DNA of 13,687 bases, from positions 1 to 13,687 of the forward strand of contig JAGWSE010000098.1 in the NCBI GenBank assembly GCA_028869395.1. The letters run 5' to 3'. The first letter of the stretch is position 1. Each line of letters opens with the position of its first letter. Of the stretch, positions 12,996 through 13,687 are shown in pieces. Both the position numbers and the translations under genes were made by a program. The notes beneath the pieces were generated by a model that did no database searches, was not told where the DNA came from, and saw nothing but the letters and a program-made list of their open reading frames with translations. Source of the stretch: Alphaproteobacteria bacterium. Its GTDB lineage: Bacteria > Pseudomonadota > Alphaproteobacteria > Caulobacterales > Caulobacteraceae.

Positions 12996-13015
12996 CCATC
13001 GCCGACGAGCGATGG
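12996..13015 (-). promoter_or_regulatory. Hairpin in the ferredoxin leader
   Basis: CCATCGC (12996-13002) pairs perfectly with GCGATGG (13009-13015) around a six-base loop. It lies between the reductase stop and the ferredoxin start, about 27 bases before ATG 12969 on the minus strand. There is no T tract, so it may be a processing or attenuation element rather than a terminator. Confidence 0.4.
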
Positions 13016-13081
13016 GTCGGGATTGAAGAGTTGTGCGCGATCCGGGCGCAAGGCCGGCTTCCACTTCTGCTGGATCGCGCA

Positions 13082-13687
13082 TCAGGCGGCGACCTCTTTC
13101 ATGGAAACAGTCGGGTCCGCAAGCTTCGCCTTGTCGACGGGCCTGCGCGACGCGATGAGCTGCTTGCCCATCATGAACTCGGGCGGCGAGTTGATCGATT
13201 CCACCGACTGCACCTGGTCGCCCTTGAGGTGGAAGACGGCGAACCTGGCGCTCGCCGGGTCGCCGCGCAGCAGCACCTGGTCGGCGTCGAACGGCAGGCC
13301 GGCGATCTGCAGCTTGATGTCGTACTGGTCCGACCAGTTCCACGGCACCTCCGGCGCTGGCGGCGGCCGGCCGGTGATCGCGCAGGCGGCCTGCTTGGCC
13401 TGCTCGAGCGCCGAGGGGACGCTCTCGGGACGGAACATGCGCTCGTAGAGCGGCATCGGCCGGTGGGTCACGTCGCCGATGGCGAAGACGGCCGGATCGG
13501 AGGTGCGCGCCTCGAGGTCGACGACCACGCCGCGGGCGCATTCCAGCCCCGCCTCGCGGGCGATCTCGTCGTTGGGATGGGCGCCCACGCCCACCACCAC
13601 GGCGTCGCAGGCCAGGACGCGGCCGTCGGCGAGCTTCACGCCGGTGACGTGGCCGCCCCGGCCTTCGAAGCCCACCACCGTGCAGCC
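13082..13687 (-). CDS. FAD-dependent ferredoxin reductase, C-terminal part (runs off the right edge)
   Basis: The visible 201 residues are the C-terminal half of a putidaredoxin/rubredoxin reductase-type flavoprotein, which moves electrons from NAD(P)H through FAD to a [2Fe-2S] ferredoxin. The end of the NAD-binding domain is seen as LADGRVLACDAVVVGVGAHPN. It is followed by the FAD-contacting motif VFAIGDVTHRP, where the Asp binds the flavin ribityl. ESVPSALEQAKQAACAITG then precedes the reductase C-terminal domain with VPWNWSDQYDIKLQIAGLP, very typical of this family. The gene ends with EVAA and a TGA. Its start and the N-terminal FAD Rossmann motif lie beyond 13687. The adrenodoxin-type ferredoxin gene follows after 112 bases on the same strand, so this is a reductase/ferredoxin electron-transfer pair. 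Confidence 0.93.
   Translation of the reverse strand, partial: GCTVVGFEGRGGHVTGVKLADGRVLACDAVVVGVGAHPNDEIAREAGLECARGVVVDLEARTSDPAVFAIGDVTHRPMPLYERMFRPESVPSALEQAKQAACAITGRPPPAPEVPWNWSDQYDIKLQIAGLPFDADQVLLRGDPASARFAVFHLKGDQVQSVESINSPPEFMMGKQLIASRRPVDKAKLADPTVSMKEVAA

Noticed and set aside
1..13687. CRISPR arrays, insertion sequences, toxin-antitoxin or phage-defence genes
   Set aside because: No regularly spaced repeats, transposase motifs or recognisable defence domains were seen on either strand.

Overview
The window is very GC-rich and its codon use is typical of an alphaproteobacterium. The Usg protein (an alphaproteobacterial family), the YncE/phosphoesterase fusion, the FixK/FNR-type box and the overall gene set suggest Caulobacterales, for example Phenylobacterium or Caulobacter. 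That assignment is an inference from gene content; there is no rRNA or other marker here. I saw no rRNA, tRNA, insertion sequence, integrase, phage gene or CRISPR array. This looks like ordinary chromosome rather than a mobile region.

Layout, left to right. (1) 1-42: probable first 14 codons of a gene leaving the left edge on the minus strand. (2) 190-860: a glutathione S-transferase gene split by a frame change near 450, ending 4 bases from a convergent gene for an LpxR-like (DUF2219) outer-membrane barrel (865-1692, minus). (3) 1886-2298: an 11-codon leader reading frame with a strong ribosome binding site, overlapping by ATGA a small protein with two HxT motifs, possibly a 2H phosphoesterase. 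(4) 2437-4386: usg, then an orphan peptide-binding lipoprotein of an ABC transporter, closed by a strong GC hairpin. (5) 4420-5572: divergent small envelope/stress genes (glycine-zipper protein on minus, GlsB/YeaQ-type membrane protein on plus with an intrinsic terminator) and a glycine-rich 84-residue unknown. (6) 5586-6308 (minus): an M23 metallopeptidase. (7) 6545-11390: two consecutive secreted alkaline-phosphatase-superfamily proteins, the first fused to a YncE-like beta-propeller. (8) 11402-12534 (minus): an L,D-transpeptidase preceded by a small alanine-zipper lipoprotein that has a perfect TTGAT-N4-ATCAA box upstream. (9) 12649-13687 (minus): an adrenodoxin-type [2Fe-2S] ferredoxin and the C-terminal part of its probable FAD-dependent reductase, which runs off the right edge.

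How the genes fit together. Much of the window concerns the cell envelope: LpxR-like barrel, M23 peptidase, L,D-transpeptidase, zipper lipoprotein, glycine-zipper protein and GlsB-like protein. Nutrient acquisition is represented by the peptide-binding protein and the two exported phosphoesterases. The reductase/ferredoxin pair is an electron-transfer module of the kind that feeds cytochrome P450s or Fe-S assembly. I found no clear new multi-gene system. The observations most worth a check are the FixK/FNR box in front of the zipper lipoprotein, the coupled leader frame before the two-HxT protein, and the slippery-looking heptamer at the GST frame break.
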